Shown piece by piece: positions 1-6,599 of a DNA stretch of 6,761 nt. The notes below the pieces were generated by a model. That model was not told the DNA's origin and made no database searches. It was given only the letters and a program-made list of their open reading frames with translations. Every line of letters starts with the position of its first letter. Within the stretch, counting starts at the first letter, position 1. Location: NCBI GenBank assembly GCA_937863205.1, contig CALMGA010000034.1, positions 1-6,761 on the forward strand, written 5' to 3'. Origin of the DNA: an uncultured Beijerinckiaceae bacterium. GTDB taxonomy: Bacteria; Pseudomonadota; Alphaproteobacteria; Rhizobiales; Beijerinckiaceae. The position numbers and the translations under genes are program-made.

Positions 1-621
1 GGCTTGCGGATCCCCGCGCTTCTCGACGCCGTCCAGGCGTGATGACAGCTCGGCGAACTTTTGCGAGATCGCGGGCGGAATACCGGGCGCGACCGGCTCG
101 CTGCGCCGGCTGTAGATCAAGGCCGCGATACCGGCCGCGATCAGGCCACCCGCGAGACCCGCGACCAAGCCGAGCGCCGCCGGGCGGAACGAGCCGCTGG
201 CGGGCGCTTCCTGGCGGGCCTCGCCGCCGAGCGGCGGATTGGCCGCATGGTCGGCCGCGTGAGGAGTCGCATGAGGGGCTGCATGGCCGAGACCGTCATC
301 GGACCCTTCGGGCGTCACTTCGGCCAGCGTGGCGGCGCCGTGCGGGACGGACGTCGAAGCCGAGCCCGTCGAAGCCAAGTGCGTCGAAGCCAGGTCCGTC
401 GAAGCGCCGGGCGCCGAGGCATCGTGAGCGCCTTCCGCATCGATCTCGCTTCCCGGCACGACGCGTTCGATGTCGTCCTCCGGCGCGCGCAGGGGGCCGC
501 GATGGTCGCTGACCGTCCACTCGGATTGCGGCCTGTCGGAGGGAGAAGAGGATGCCGGTTGTGCCGCGCCCCCGGCCGGCTCTTTCCCGCTCTTGCCGTT
601 CTCCTGCGTGCCGCCGCTCAT
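1..621 (-). CDS. Partial single-pass membrane protein with disordered N-terminus (possibly mitofilin/COG4223-like)
   Basis: The frame is open from an ATG at 619-621 to the left edge with no stop, giving 207 residues of an N-terminal part; the C-terminus lies outside the window. The start is supported by AAGGAG at 629-634 (minus strand), seven bases before the ATG. Residues 1-145 are low complexity, rich in Ala, Gly, Ser, Pro, Asp and Glu. They include four AST-type repeats (residues 73-92) and a His/Ala-rich run (about 113-127). Residues about 147-169 form one hydrophobic Ala/Gly/Leu/Ile segment ending in YSRR, and a possible coiled-coil start follows (SQKFAELSSRLDGVEKR). An acidic or disordered head, one membrane span and then a coiled coil resembles alphaproteobacterial mitofilin-like (COG4223) inner-membrane proteins. 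The usual heme-gene neighbours are not seen, so this is only a suggestion. The Arg pair after the span sits less well with a periplasmic C-terminus. It is divergent from the carbonic anhydrase gene. Confidence 0.72.
   Translation of the reverse strand, partial: MSGGTQENGKSGKEPAGGAAQPASSSPSDRPQSEWTVSDHRGPLRAPEDDIERVVPGSEIDAEGAHDASAPGASTDLASTHLASTGSASTSVPHGAATLAEVTPEGSDDGLGHAAPHATPHAADHAANPPLGGEARQEAPASGSFRPAALGLVAGLAGGLIAAGIAALIYSRRSEPVAPGIPPAISQKFAELSSRLDGVEKRGDPQA
346..405 (-). repeat. Four 15-bp in-frame tandem repeats encoding AST-x-x
   Basis: Four consecutive 15-base units share the core GCTTCGACG on the minus strand, followed by six variable bases. They encode ASTDL, ASTHL, ASTGS and ASTSV (residues 73-92 of the left-edge protein). 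The core is identical at nucleotide level while the tail varies. The unit length is a multiple of three, so gain or loss of units keeps the frame. It lies in the disordered N-terminal part of the protein. Confidence 0.8.
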
Positions 622-854
622 GCCGCCTCTCCTTACCCGATCAGTTGTAGGGTCGTTCGGCGCAATTGCGAGACCCGCGCCGTCGGCAAACGTCCGGCGC
701 GGGCAAGGCCGGTCGCGTCACCGGCGCCACCGCGGCGCGCCAGACGGGTACCGTCCGCGCAGCCTAACCCTTGCGGCCGGGCACTCGGCAAGCCGATTGC
801 ACTCTTCGTCCCGCGGAGCAAGCTCCCAGGCCGATCGACCAACCCGGATGTTCC
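622..854. promoter_or_regulatory. Divergent intergenic region between the left-edge gene and carbonic anhydrase
   Basis: These 233 bases separate two divergent starts and so should hold promoters for both. I cannot fix a convincing sigma-70 promoter by eye. Visible elements are the ribosome binding site AAGGAG at 629-634 (minus strand), a perfect 10-bp palindrome CGCAATTGCG at 661-670, and a 9-bp inverted repeat at 674-703. The part nearest the carbonic anhydrase start shows only a weak CGGA at 845-848, six bases before the ATG. Confidence 0.4.
674..703. repeat. 9-bp perfect inverted repeat, 12-base loop
   Basis: CCCGCGCCG (674-682) is the exact reverse complement of CGGCGCGGG (695-703), with a 12-base spacer. 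It lies 53 to 82 bases upstream of the left-edge gene start, next to the palindrome at 661-670. It has no T-run on either side, so it is not a standard terminator. It could be an operator or a 5' leader structure, or a chance event in GC-rich DNA. Confidence 0.4.
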
Positions 855-1520
855 ATGACGCCGAATCCCATACCCGTTCACCCTTCCCTGCCGGCGGAAC
901 TGCTGCGAGGCTACCACGGCTTCCGGACGGGGCGGCTGAGCGCGGAGGCGCACCGATACCGCGACCTCGCCGAGAACGGGCAGCGTCCTCCGACGCTGCT
1001 GATCGGCTGCTGCGATTCGCGAGCGGCGCCCGAAACGATCTTCGATGCCGGTCCGGGCGAGATCTTCGTCGTGCGAAACATCGCCAACCTCGTGCCACCC
1101 TTCGATGCGCCGGCGGAAACCGCGGCGGCGATCGAATATGCGGTGATCGCCCTCAAGGTGGCGCACATCGTCATCATGGGTCACGCGGGGTGCGGCGGCA
1201 TCCGCGCGTTCGCTCAAGGGCAGTCGAACGGATTCGAGCCCTTGAGCGAGAGTGACTTCATCGGCAAGTGGAAGGCGCTGATCGCACCGGCGGCCGAGCG
1301 CCTGGGCCCACCGGCCGGAAACTTCGAGCGGCACTGCGAACGGCTGGGCCACGCGTCCATCATCCAGGGTCTCGCCAATCTGCGCACCTACCCATTCGTC
1401 AGGACGCGCGAGGACGCCGGGGAACTCACCCTGCACGGGGCCTGTTTCGGCCTCGTCGACGGGCAGCTAGAAGCGCTGGACCAGGAGCGCAGCGTTTTCG
1501 TGCCGGTGATCCCGGCCTGA
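855..1520 (+). CDS. Beta-class carbonic anhydrase
   Basis: Predicted zinc enzyme of 221 residues that interconverts CO2 and bicarbonate in the cytoplasm, supplying bicarbonate for carboxylases and pH balance. The beta-class motifs are all present. CCDSR at residues 52-56 supplies the zinc-ligand Cys52 and the Asp54/Arg56 dyad. HAGCGG at 110-115 supplies zinc ligands His110 and Cys113. The family block around residues 58-82 (APETIFDAGPGEIFVVRNIA, then NLVPP) and the C-terminal LTLHGACFGLVDGQLEAL also match, and the length is normal for the family. The frame stays open upstream to a TTG at 771, but those 28 codons do not resemble the family. The ATG at 855 places HPSLPAELLRGYHGFRTGRL where such enzymes normally begin. 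Its ribosome binding site is weak (CGGA six bases upstream). No transporter such as SulP is adjacent, so a special role in carbon concentration is not indicated. Confidence 0.95.
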   Translation: MTPNPIPVHPSLPAELLRGYHGFRTGRLSAEAHRYRDLAENGQRPPTLLIGCCDSRAAPETIFDAGPGEIFVVRNIANLVPPFDAPAETAAAIEYAVIALKVAHIVIMGHAGCGGIRAFAQGQSNGFEPLSESDFIGKWKALIAPAAERLGPPAGNFERHCERLGHASIIQGLANLRTYPFVRTREDAGELTLHGACFGLVDGQLEALDQERSVFVPVIPA

Positions 1521-1553
1521 GAAATGCGGCGGCTTTTACTCTGTTGTCATACG

Positions 1554-1568
1554 ATGCCGTTTCGGCAT
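1554..1568 (+). repeat. Short perfect hairpin (6-bp stem, TTT loop)
   Basis: ATGCCG-TTT-CGGCAT is a perfect inverted repeat 34 bases after the carbonic anhydrase stop. No T-run follows, so it is a poor intrinsic terminator. It overlaps the most upstream in-frame ATG of the next gene (1567-1569), and a structured ATG there would argue for a downstream start. Confidence 0.35.
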
Positions 1569-1632
1569 GGAACGGGCGGCCCTGTTTGGCATTCAGCCGT
1601 CAAATAACCCTGTGAGTGAACGAGGTGTAGAT

Positions 1633-1839
1633 TTGGCAGACGACGCCGTCGAGCACTCGCTGCAAAGGCTGGGGCGCATCGAACGTGCGCTCGATGCCCA
1701 GAGGGTTTACATCCAACGGGTCCCCGATCCCGACAATCGGTATCGCGCGGAAACAAACCTGCTGACGTTGTTGGATCTGCGCGAAGCGACGCTTCAGTCC
1801 CATCGTGAATTATTGAAGATGCACGGCGCCAAGAACTGA
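1633..1839 (+). CDS. Small conserved-looking helical protein, unknown function
   Basis: I do not recognise this gene by name. From the TTG at 1633 it encodes 68 residues, charged and largely helical. An N-terminal helix (DDAVEHSLQRLGRIERALDA) is followed by a PDPDNRY turn and a second Leu-rich helix (about residues 39-63), suggesting a helical hairpin or a dimerising cytosolic protein. There is no signal peptide or membrane span. The TTG is preferred because GAGGT at 1622-1626 sits six bases before it. The in-frame ATG at 1567 and GTG at 1612 have no visible ribosome binding site, and the ATG lies in a hairpin. If the ATG is used the protein has 90 residues. Codon use is less GC-biased than in neighbours, including a TTA leucine codon near the end. 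It follows carbonic anhydrase on the same strand after a gap of 112 bases and converges on the histidine kinase gene. Confidence 0.65.
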   Translation: MADDAVEHSLQRLGRIERALDAQRVYIQRVPDPDNRYRAETNLLTLLDLREATLQSHRELLKMHGAKN

Positions 1840-1910
1840 AACGAGGCGCGGTCAACGGCGACCCGGAGAGGCAACAGGGCTGCGATACTTGGCGGCCGGC
1901 GCTACCGACG

Positions 1911-3374
1911 TCAGCGTACGAGTGAAGACGCCGGCAGCGCGATGCGAAACAGCGCGCCCTTCTCGTCCTGGTCAGGCCCAAGCTCGATCGTGCCCCCGTG
2001 CGCGCGAATGAGGTCGGCGACGATCGCGAGACCAAGGCCGGTGCCGCCCGGCCTCGACGAGTTCTGGAAAGCCGAAAAGATTTTCGCGCGAACGCCAACG
2101 GGAATACCGGGCCCGGTGTCGGAAACTTCGATTATCGTCGCACCCTCTTGCGTCCAGGCGCGCACGTCCACGACCGGCAACTGGCCGGGCGAAGCGCCGG
2201 CGCGCTCCAGCGCTTCGACGCCGTTGCGCAGCAGGTTGAGCATCACGCGAAACATCTGCTCGGCGTCGGCCATGATCTCCAGCGCGTCGGGAACCTCGTT
2301 GGCGACGCGAACGCTGCCGTGGCCGACCGGCGCGACGGTTTCCGCCGCCTCGGCGACGAGGGCGCGCAGCCGGAGCGGGCGGGGCTGCGGCGGCTCGTCG
2401 ACGGCCCGCCCATAGGTCAGCGTCGCCTGGCAGAAGCGGATGGCCCGGTCCAGCGTCGCCACGAGCTTGGGGGCGAGGCGCTGGGCCAGCGGATCGGTAA
2501 CGTTGGCGAGGCGGTCGGACAGGATCTGCGCCGAAGCCAGCATGTTGCGCATGTCGTGGTTGATCTTGGCCACCGCGAGGCCGAGGTTGGCGAGGTTCTT
2601 TTTCTGCACGAGTTCCAGCACCAGCGCTTCCTGCATCACGGCGAGCGCGCGCTCGGCCTGCCCGATCTCGTGGGCACGCCCGGAGGGGAGGATGATCCGC
2701 GTGCGATCGCCGGGGTCGGCGCCGAAATCCACGATGCTGGTCGTGAGCCGCCGCACGGGACGCAGGATCATGCGGTGCATGGCCAGCGCCGCCAGCGTCG
2801 CCACGATGGCCGAAACGATCAGCGAATAGGTCAGGATGCGTCGCACGAAGGCGTACATCGCGCTCTGCAGCGGCGCTTCGTCGAGCGTCACTTCGAGGGC
2901 GTCGCCCCCGGGCGGCGCCGGCGACAGGAAGGTGAGGATCCGGCCCGGCGGCGCGGCGAGGGCGTCGAGCGCCGACCACAGCAGGTTCGACCAAGAGGGC
3001 GTGCGCAGGTCGTAAACGGCGTCGATCTTCGCCGGCAGGTCGCGCGAGGCGAGGATCCGGCGCGTCCCGTTGGCGTCGAGCACGATGAGGCGCGCGCCCA
3101 CGCTTTTCAGCAGATCGCGCGACAGGTCGGGCGAGATCGCGCCGGGCGGCAACTTTTGAAAGGTCAGGGCGGCGACATAGGCAGCGCTGAGATGCGCGCG
3201 CAGCCAGTTGAAGCGCATGTTGGTGACGGCCGGCATGAAGATCATGACTTCGGCCGCCATCACGAAGCCGGCGATGAGCATGATGAGGCGTCCGGCGAGA
3301 CCGATGCGCGGAAGTCTTCGGCGTCGCCGTCCAGGAGATGCGGAGACAGCATCCTGAGTGACGAGATCGCGCAT
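1911..3374 (-). CDS. Membrane sensor histidine kinase with HAMP domain (orphan)
   Basis: Two-component sensor of 487 residues that should autophosphorylate on a histidine and pass the phosphate to an unlinked response regulator. In order it shows an Arg-rich cytoplasmic start; TM1 at about residues 28-48; an extracytoplasmic region of about 130 residues with YDLRTPSW but no sensor fold I can name; TM2 at about 180-200; a HAMP segment at about 201-255; and a DHp helix with KINHDMRNMLASAQ, where His273 is the likely phospho-acceptor. The HATPase_c domain has an N box (LLRNGVEAL, Asn384), G1 (DTGPGIP, 419-425), an F-box-like segment (IFSAFQNSS) and G2 (GGTGLGLAI, 443-451). All catalytic motifs are present. 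The ATG at 3374 gives a normal N-terminus, though AAGG lies about 12 bases upstream, which is far. A TTG at 3434 would add 20 Pro-rich residues. The gene converges on the small 1633-1839 gene and diverges from ftsK. No response regulator is in the window. Confidence 0.93.
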   Translation of the reverse strand: MRDLVTQDAVSASPGRRRRRLPRIGLAGRLIMLIAGFVMAAEVMIFMPAVTNMRFNWLRAHLSAAYVAALTFQKLPPGAISPDLSRDLLKSVGARLIVLDANGTRRILASRDLPAKIDAVYDLRTPSWSNLLWSALDALAAPPGRILTFLSPAPPGGDALEVTLDEAPLQSAMYAFVRRILTYSLIVSAIVATLAALAMHRMILRPVRRLTTSIVDFGADPGDRTRIILPSGRAHEIGQAERALAVMQEALVLELVQKKNLANLGLAVAKINHDMRNMLASAQILSDRLANVTDPLAQRLAPKLVATLDRAIRFCQATLTYGRAVDEPPQPRPLRLRALVAEAAETVAPVGHGSVRVANEVPDALEIMADAEQMFRVMLNLLRNGVEALERAGASPGQLPVVDVRAWTQEGATIIEVSDTGPGIPVGVRAKIFSAFQNSSRPGGTGLGLAIVADLIRAHGGTIELGPDQDEKGALFRIALPASSLVR

Positions 3375-3670
3375 CGGCCGTTCGAACCTTGACGTCCAAG
3401 GAGGGGCGTGAGGATCCGGCGCGGTGCGTGCCAATCCAAAGCAATTCTCGTTAGCCTACAGGAACGGCCGCCGCCGGCATATCCTACGCCGGGTCGCAGT
3501 TCCTGTCGCGGATCGCCCGGCAGCTGGCTGCGTCAAGGCCGGGCGGGCGCCAACTCGGCCGGGCGCAAGGCTGGTCGGGTAAGGTCCCTTGTGAGCGAGG
3601 AAGGGCAAACTTTTAACGCTCGAACTTTACCTTCTGCGACGTGCCCGATCAGTCCGAGCGTGTTGCGTCC
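3375..3670. promoter_or_regulatory. Divergent intergenic region between histidine kinase and ftsK
   Basis: About 296 bases lie between the preferred starts of the two divergent genes and must hold their promoters. A weak sigma-70-like candidate for ftsK is TTGTGA (3589-3594), a 16-base spacer, then TTTTAA (3611-3616). The -10 matches consensus poorly. Other structure includes a nested inverted repeat at 3458-3506 and a direct repeat GGCCGGGCG at 3538-3546 and 3558-3566, exactly 20 bases apart. I see no small gene with a convincing ribosome binding site here. Confidence 0.4.
3458..3506. repeat. Nested inverted repeats upstream of ftsK and the kinase
   Basis: The outer arms ACAGGAAC (3458-3465) and GTTCCTGT (3499-3506) are perfect reverse complements separated by 33 bases. 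Inner arms CCGGC (3474-3478) and GCCGG (3488-3492) nest inside them around a nine-base loop. The arm centres are 41 bases apart, close to four helical turns. It could be a paired operator or a cruciform/leader hairpin. An 8-bp match in a region this size can also arise by chance. Confidence 0.35.
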
Positions 3671-6517
3671 ATGCGGTCTTCCCCCCGTCGCGTCGTGTCC
3701 GCGCGTCCAACCGGCCCCGCGCGCGAGATGAGCCTGAAGGACGCCGGCCTGTCCGGCGCGCGGGCGCTGACGCGTTTCCTGATGGCGCTCATCGAAAGCC
3801 TTGGCCAGCATGACCGGGCCGGCCATCGGCATGCCCCCAACTGGCCGCACGGCACGATGCGCACGGCTTTCGGCCCCACGCCGCTGGGCGGCGAGATCGA
3901 GCGGATGATGTCGGCTCCGCAGCCGCCGCGCCCACAGGGCCCGGCCGGCGGCCAGAGGCACGTCGGCCTGGAGGGCTTGCTGCGGCAGGCGGCGTCTCCC
4001 GCGGTTTCCTCGCCCCCTGCGGCACCGAGACCCGATGGTGCGCTCGATCGCCGGCAGGACGCCATGGCACGACCCGAGGTCGGGCCGGCCCCGGCGGCAC
4101 GGACGCAGCCGCCCCAGCCGAAGCCGCTCCAGCCGGCGCGGGGGCGGACGGAACCAGGCCGGGACGAGGCGGCCGGCGGGCGAACGGGCCGGCACTGCAG
4201 GCCCAAGATGGCGTCCACGGTTGCTCCAACGGCGATGCCGGCGGCGACGCCGCCACCCGATCTCCACGACAGCCTGCCCGCCTGGCAGCGGCCCTTCATC
4301 GCCGCACCCGGCGTCCGCTACATGCGCACCCCCGACCACCTTCTGCAGCGCGCCCGCGGCAGCCACGGGCCCTTCCTTCCGATCGAGCCCGAACCGGCGC
4401 CGGAGCCCGCAGCCGGACCCGATCCTTCGACCAGTGACGTCGCGGTCGACTCTTTCGAACCGCCTTCTCCACCGGAGGAGGCATCCCACGCCATCACAAC
4501 CCTCAACATCGACGAGGATCTCTTGAACATCGAGGACCAGGCTGCCTTCAGAACGCGTCTCGTCGCCCCGCGGCGCCTCAGCGTAACGAGCGGGATCGCG
4601 CTCGATCTTCCCCTGCCGGCCAATGATCTGGCCGCGGATCTGGCCGAGGATCTGGCCAGCACCGTCAGCGACCTCGTCGCCTCGCCCGGTCCGGGCGTCG
4701 CAATGGGAAGGGCGAGACAGCCCTTCGCCGTGACGCTGCGTGCCAAGCCCAAGCCGGGCGCCGTGCCGGCCGCCTTGCCGGCGCTGGACGAGACGGCGGT
4801 GTCGGCGGCGGCGGTGGCCGCGCGCGTCTCGCTGCAGGCCGAGCCGGCGCAAGTCATGCCTGAGGATGTCATGCCCGAAGACGTCATGCCGGAGGACGCC
4901 TCCACCGGGCAGGCCGCGCCGCGCCGGGCTGCGCCGACGATCGAGTGGCAGTATCCTTCGCCCGAACTCCTCGGCGAAACGCGCAAGATGGAAGGCAACG
5001 CGCTCACCGCCGAAATGCTGGAACAGAACGCCCGCCTGCTGGAAACCACGCTGGAAGACTTCGGTATCCGCGGCGAGATCATCCACGTGCGCGCCGGCCC
5101 GGTGGTGACGCTCTACGAGCTGGAGCCGGCGCCGGGGATGAAGTCGAGCCGGGTGATCGGGCTGGCCGACGACATCGCCCGCTCGATGTCGGCCCTGTCG
5201 GCCCGCGTCGCCGTGGTGCCGGGGCGCAACGCCATCGGCATCGAGCTGCCGAACCTGAGGCGGGAAACGGTGTACCTGCGCGAATTGCTGGCGTCGCGCG
5301 ATTTCGACCAGACATCCCAGAGCCTTGCCATCGCGCTGGGCAAGAACATCGGCGGCGAGCCGGTGATCGTTGATCTCGCCAAGATGCCCCACCTGCTCGT
5401 GGCCGGCACCACCGGCTCGGGCAAGTCGGTGGCGATCAACACCATGATCCTCTCCCTGCTCTACCGCATGAAGCCCGACGAGTGCCGCCTCATCATGGTC
5501 GACCCCAAGATGCTGGAGCTGTCGGTGTACGACGGCATCCCGCACCTGCTCACGCCCGTGGTGACCGACCCCAAGAAGGCGGTGGTGGCGCTGAAGTGGG
5601 CGGTGCGCGAGATGGAGGACCGCTACAAGAAGATGGCCAAGCTCGGCGTGCGCAACATCGACGGCTTCAACGCGCGGGTCACCCAGGCCAAGGCGGCGGG
5701 CGAGGTCATCACCATGCAGGTCACCACCGGCTTCGACCGCGAAACCGGCAAGCCGACGGTGGAGAACGTGCCGCTCGACCTCGTCACCCTGCCCTTCATC
5801 GTGATCATCGTGGACGAGATGGCCGACCTGATGATGGTGGCGGGCAAGGACATCGAAGGCGCCATCCAGCGCCTCGCCCAGATGGCCCGCGCCGCCGGCA
5901 TCCACCTCATCATGGCCACCCAGCGCCCGTCGGTGGACGTCATCACCGGCACCATCAAGGCCAACTTCCCCACCCGCATCTCCTTTCAGGTGACAAGCAA
6001 GATCGACAGCCGCACCATCCTGGGCGAGCAGGGCGCCGAACAGCTGCTGGGCCAGGGCGACATGCTGCACATGCAGGGCGGCGGTCGCATCTACCGCGTG
6101 CACGGGCCCTTCGTGTCCGACGAGGACGTCGAGCGCGTGGTCGCCCACCTCAAGGCCCAGGGACAGCCAGACTACCTCGACACCGTGACCGAAGACGTCG
6201 ACGCGGATGCCGGCGAAGACGACGAGGACGCGCCGGAGACGGCGGTGTTCGACAAAACGGCGATGGCCGCCGGACCGGAGGACGACAACAGCCTCTACGA
6301 GCAGGCGGTGAAGGTCGTGCTGCGCGACAAGAAAAGCTCGGTGTCCTACGTCCAGCGCCGGCTGGCGGTCGGGTACAACAAGGCCGCCTCGCTGATCGAA
6401 CGGATGGAAAGGGAAGGCGTGCTCGGCCCGGCCAACCACACCGGCAAGCGCGAAATCCTCGCCCACGGCCGCGGCCGCGTCATTTCCGGCGTGCCGGCTG
6501 TCGCCGGCGAAGAATAG
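3671..6517 (+). CDS. ftsK: FtsK/SpoIIIE-type DNA translocase, lacking an obvious membrane domain
   Basis: Hexameric ATP-driven DNA pump that in this family moves chromosome termini at the division septum and promotes dimer resolution. From the ATG at 3671 it has 948 residues. Residues 1 to about 425 are Pro/Ala-rich and low complexity, with a conserved-looking [14 protein letters not shown] at about 212-225, a DLA repeat (about 319-330) and an MPED repeat (about 395-409). The alpha domain is at about 435-530 ([20 protein letters not shown] onward). The RecA-like beta domain has Walker A GTTGSGKS (579-586), Walker B VIIVDE (711-716), [20 protein letters not shown] and [17 protein letters not shown]. 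After an acidic linker (about 838-865) comes the winged-helix gamma domain at about 873-935 ([21 protein letters not shown]), which reads KOPS-type sequences. No four-helix membrane bundle is visible, unlike classical FtsK of similar length. Starts at GTG 3641 or ATG 3728 are possible, and none has a strong ribosome binding site. It is likely monocistronic. Confidence 0.95.
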   Translation: MRSSPRRVVSARPTGPAREMSLKDAGLSGARALTRFLMALIESLGQHDRAGHRHAPNWPHGTMRTAFGPTPLGGEIERMMSAPQPPRPQGPAGGQRHVGLEGLLRQAASPAVSSPPAAPRPDGALDRRQDAMARPEVGPAPAARTQPPQPKPLQPARGRTEPGRDEAAGGRTGRHCRPKMASTVAPTAMPAATPPPDLHDSLPAWQRPFIAAPGVRYMRTPDHLLQRARGSHGPFLPIEPEPAPEPAAGPDPSTSDVAVDSFEPPSPPEEASHAITTLNIDEDLLNIEDQAAFRTRLVAPRRLSVTSGIALDLPLPANDLAADLAEDLASTVSDLVASPGPGVAMGRARQPFAVTLRAKPKPGAVPAALPALDETAVSAAAVAARVSLQAEPAQVMPEDVMPEDVMPEDASTGQAAPRRAAPTIEWQYPSPELLGETRKMEGNALTAEMLEQNARLLETTLEDFGIRGEIIHVRAGPVVTLYELEPAPGMKSSRVIGLADDIARSMSALSARVAVVPGRNAIGIELPNLRRETVYLRELLASRDFDQTSQSLAIALGKNIGGEPVIVDLAKMPHLLVAGTTGSGKSVAINTMILSLLYRMKPDECRLIMVDPKMLELSVYDGIPHLLTPVVTDPKKAVVALKWAVREMEDRYKKMAKLGVRNIDGFNARVTQAKAAGEVITMQVTTGFDRETGKPTVENVPLDLVTLPFIVIIVDEMADLMMVAGKDIEGAIQRLAQMARAAGIHLIMATQRPSVDVITGTIKANFPTRISFQVTSKIDSRTILGEQGAEQLLGQGDMLHMQGGGRIYRVHGPFVSDEDVERVVAHLKAQGQPDYLDTVTEDVDADAGEDDEDAPETAVFDKTAMAAGPEDDNSLYEQAVKVVLRDKKSSVSYVQRRLAVGYNKAASLIERMEREGVLGPANHTGKREILAHGRGRVISGVPAVAGEE
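4625..4660 (+). repeat. Three 12-bp in-frame repeats encoding DLA-x in the FtsK linker
   Basis: GATCTGGCC occurs three times in register, each followed by a variable codon (GCG, GAG, AGC), encoding DLAA, DLAE and DLAS. The core is identical at DNA level, as expected of recent slippage. It lies in the low-complexity N-terminal part of FtsK and would give a short amphipathic helix. Confidence 0.7.
4853..4897 (+). repeat. Three 15-bp in-frame repeats encoding VMPED in the FtsK linker
   Basis: Three adjacent 15-base units encode [15 protein letters not shown], about 40 residues before the motor domain. The units differ only at third codon positions: CCT/CCC/CCG for Pro, GAG/GAA/GAG for Glu and GAT/GAC/GAC for Asp. 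The peptide is unchanged while the DNA has drifted. Confidence 0.8.
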
Positions 6518-6527
6518 ACCGGACGCA

Positions 6528-6547
6528 CCCGCCCTTGGCCGGGCGGG
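6528..6547 (+). terminator. GC-rich hairpin after ftsK, possible terminator
   Basis: CCCGCCC (6528-6534) pairs perfectly with GGGCGGG (6541-6547) around a six-base loop, TTGGCC, starting ten bases after the ftsK stop. It lies between two convergent genes, so it could serve both. No T-run follows on either strand, so it is not a textbook intrinsic terminator. It may aid pausing or protect the 3' end. Confidence 0.4.
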
Positions 6548-6599
6548 GGCGGGCCGACATGCGGCAAAGCCATGGGCATGGGCACGGCACGGGCGCGGC

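Noticed and set aside
771..854. N-terminal extension of carbonic anhydrase from TTG 771
   Set aside because: There is no convincing ribosome binding site, and the 28 residues do not resemble the family, whose members start near the ATG at 855.
61..858. Plus-strand frames across the left end (Arg-rich products)
   Set aside because: The minus-strand frame from 621 has a strong ribosome binding site, a membrane span and sensible codon use. The plus-strand products are Arg/Pro-rich antisense artefacts.
881..888. KOPS-like octamers (GGGAAGGG on the minus strand here, and on the plus strand at 4705-4712)
   Set aside because: Both fit the E. coli consensus GGGNAGGG, but about one such match is expected by chance in a window this size and the two point in opposite directions, so no polarity signal is shown.
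633..1436. Minus-strand open frame of 267 codons opposite carbonic anhydrase
   Set aside because: It is antisense to a clear zinc enzyme and would also cover the divergent promoter region. Its product is Arg-rich with no recognisable motif.
1998..3392. Plus-strand open frame of 464 codons opposite the histidine kinase
   Set aside because: The opposite strand has every kinase motif in order. The plus-strand product is Arg/Gly/His-rich with no domain or ribosome binding site.
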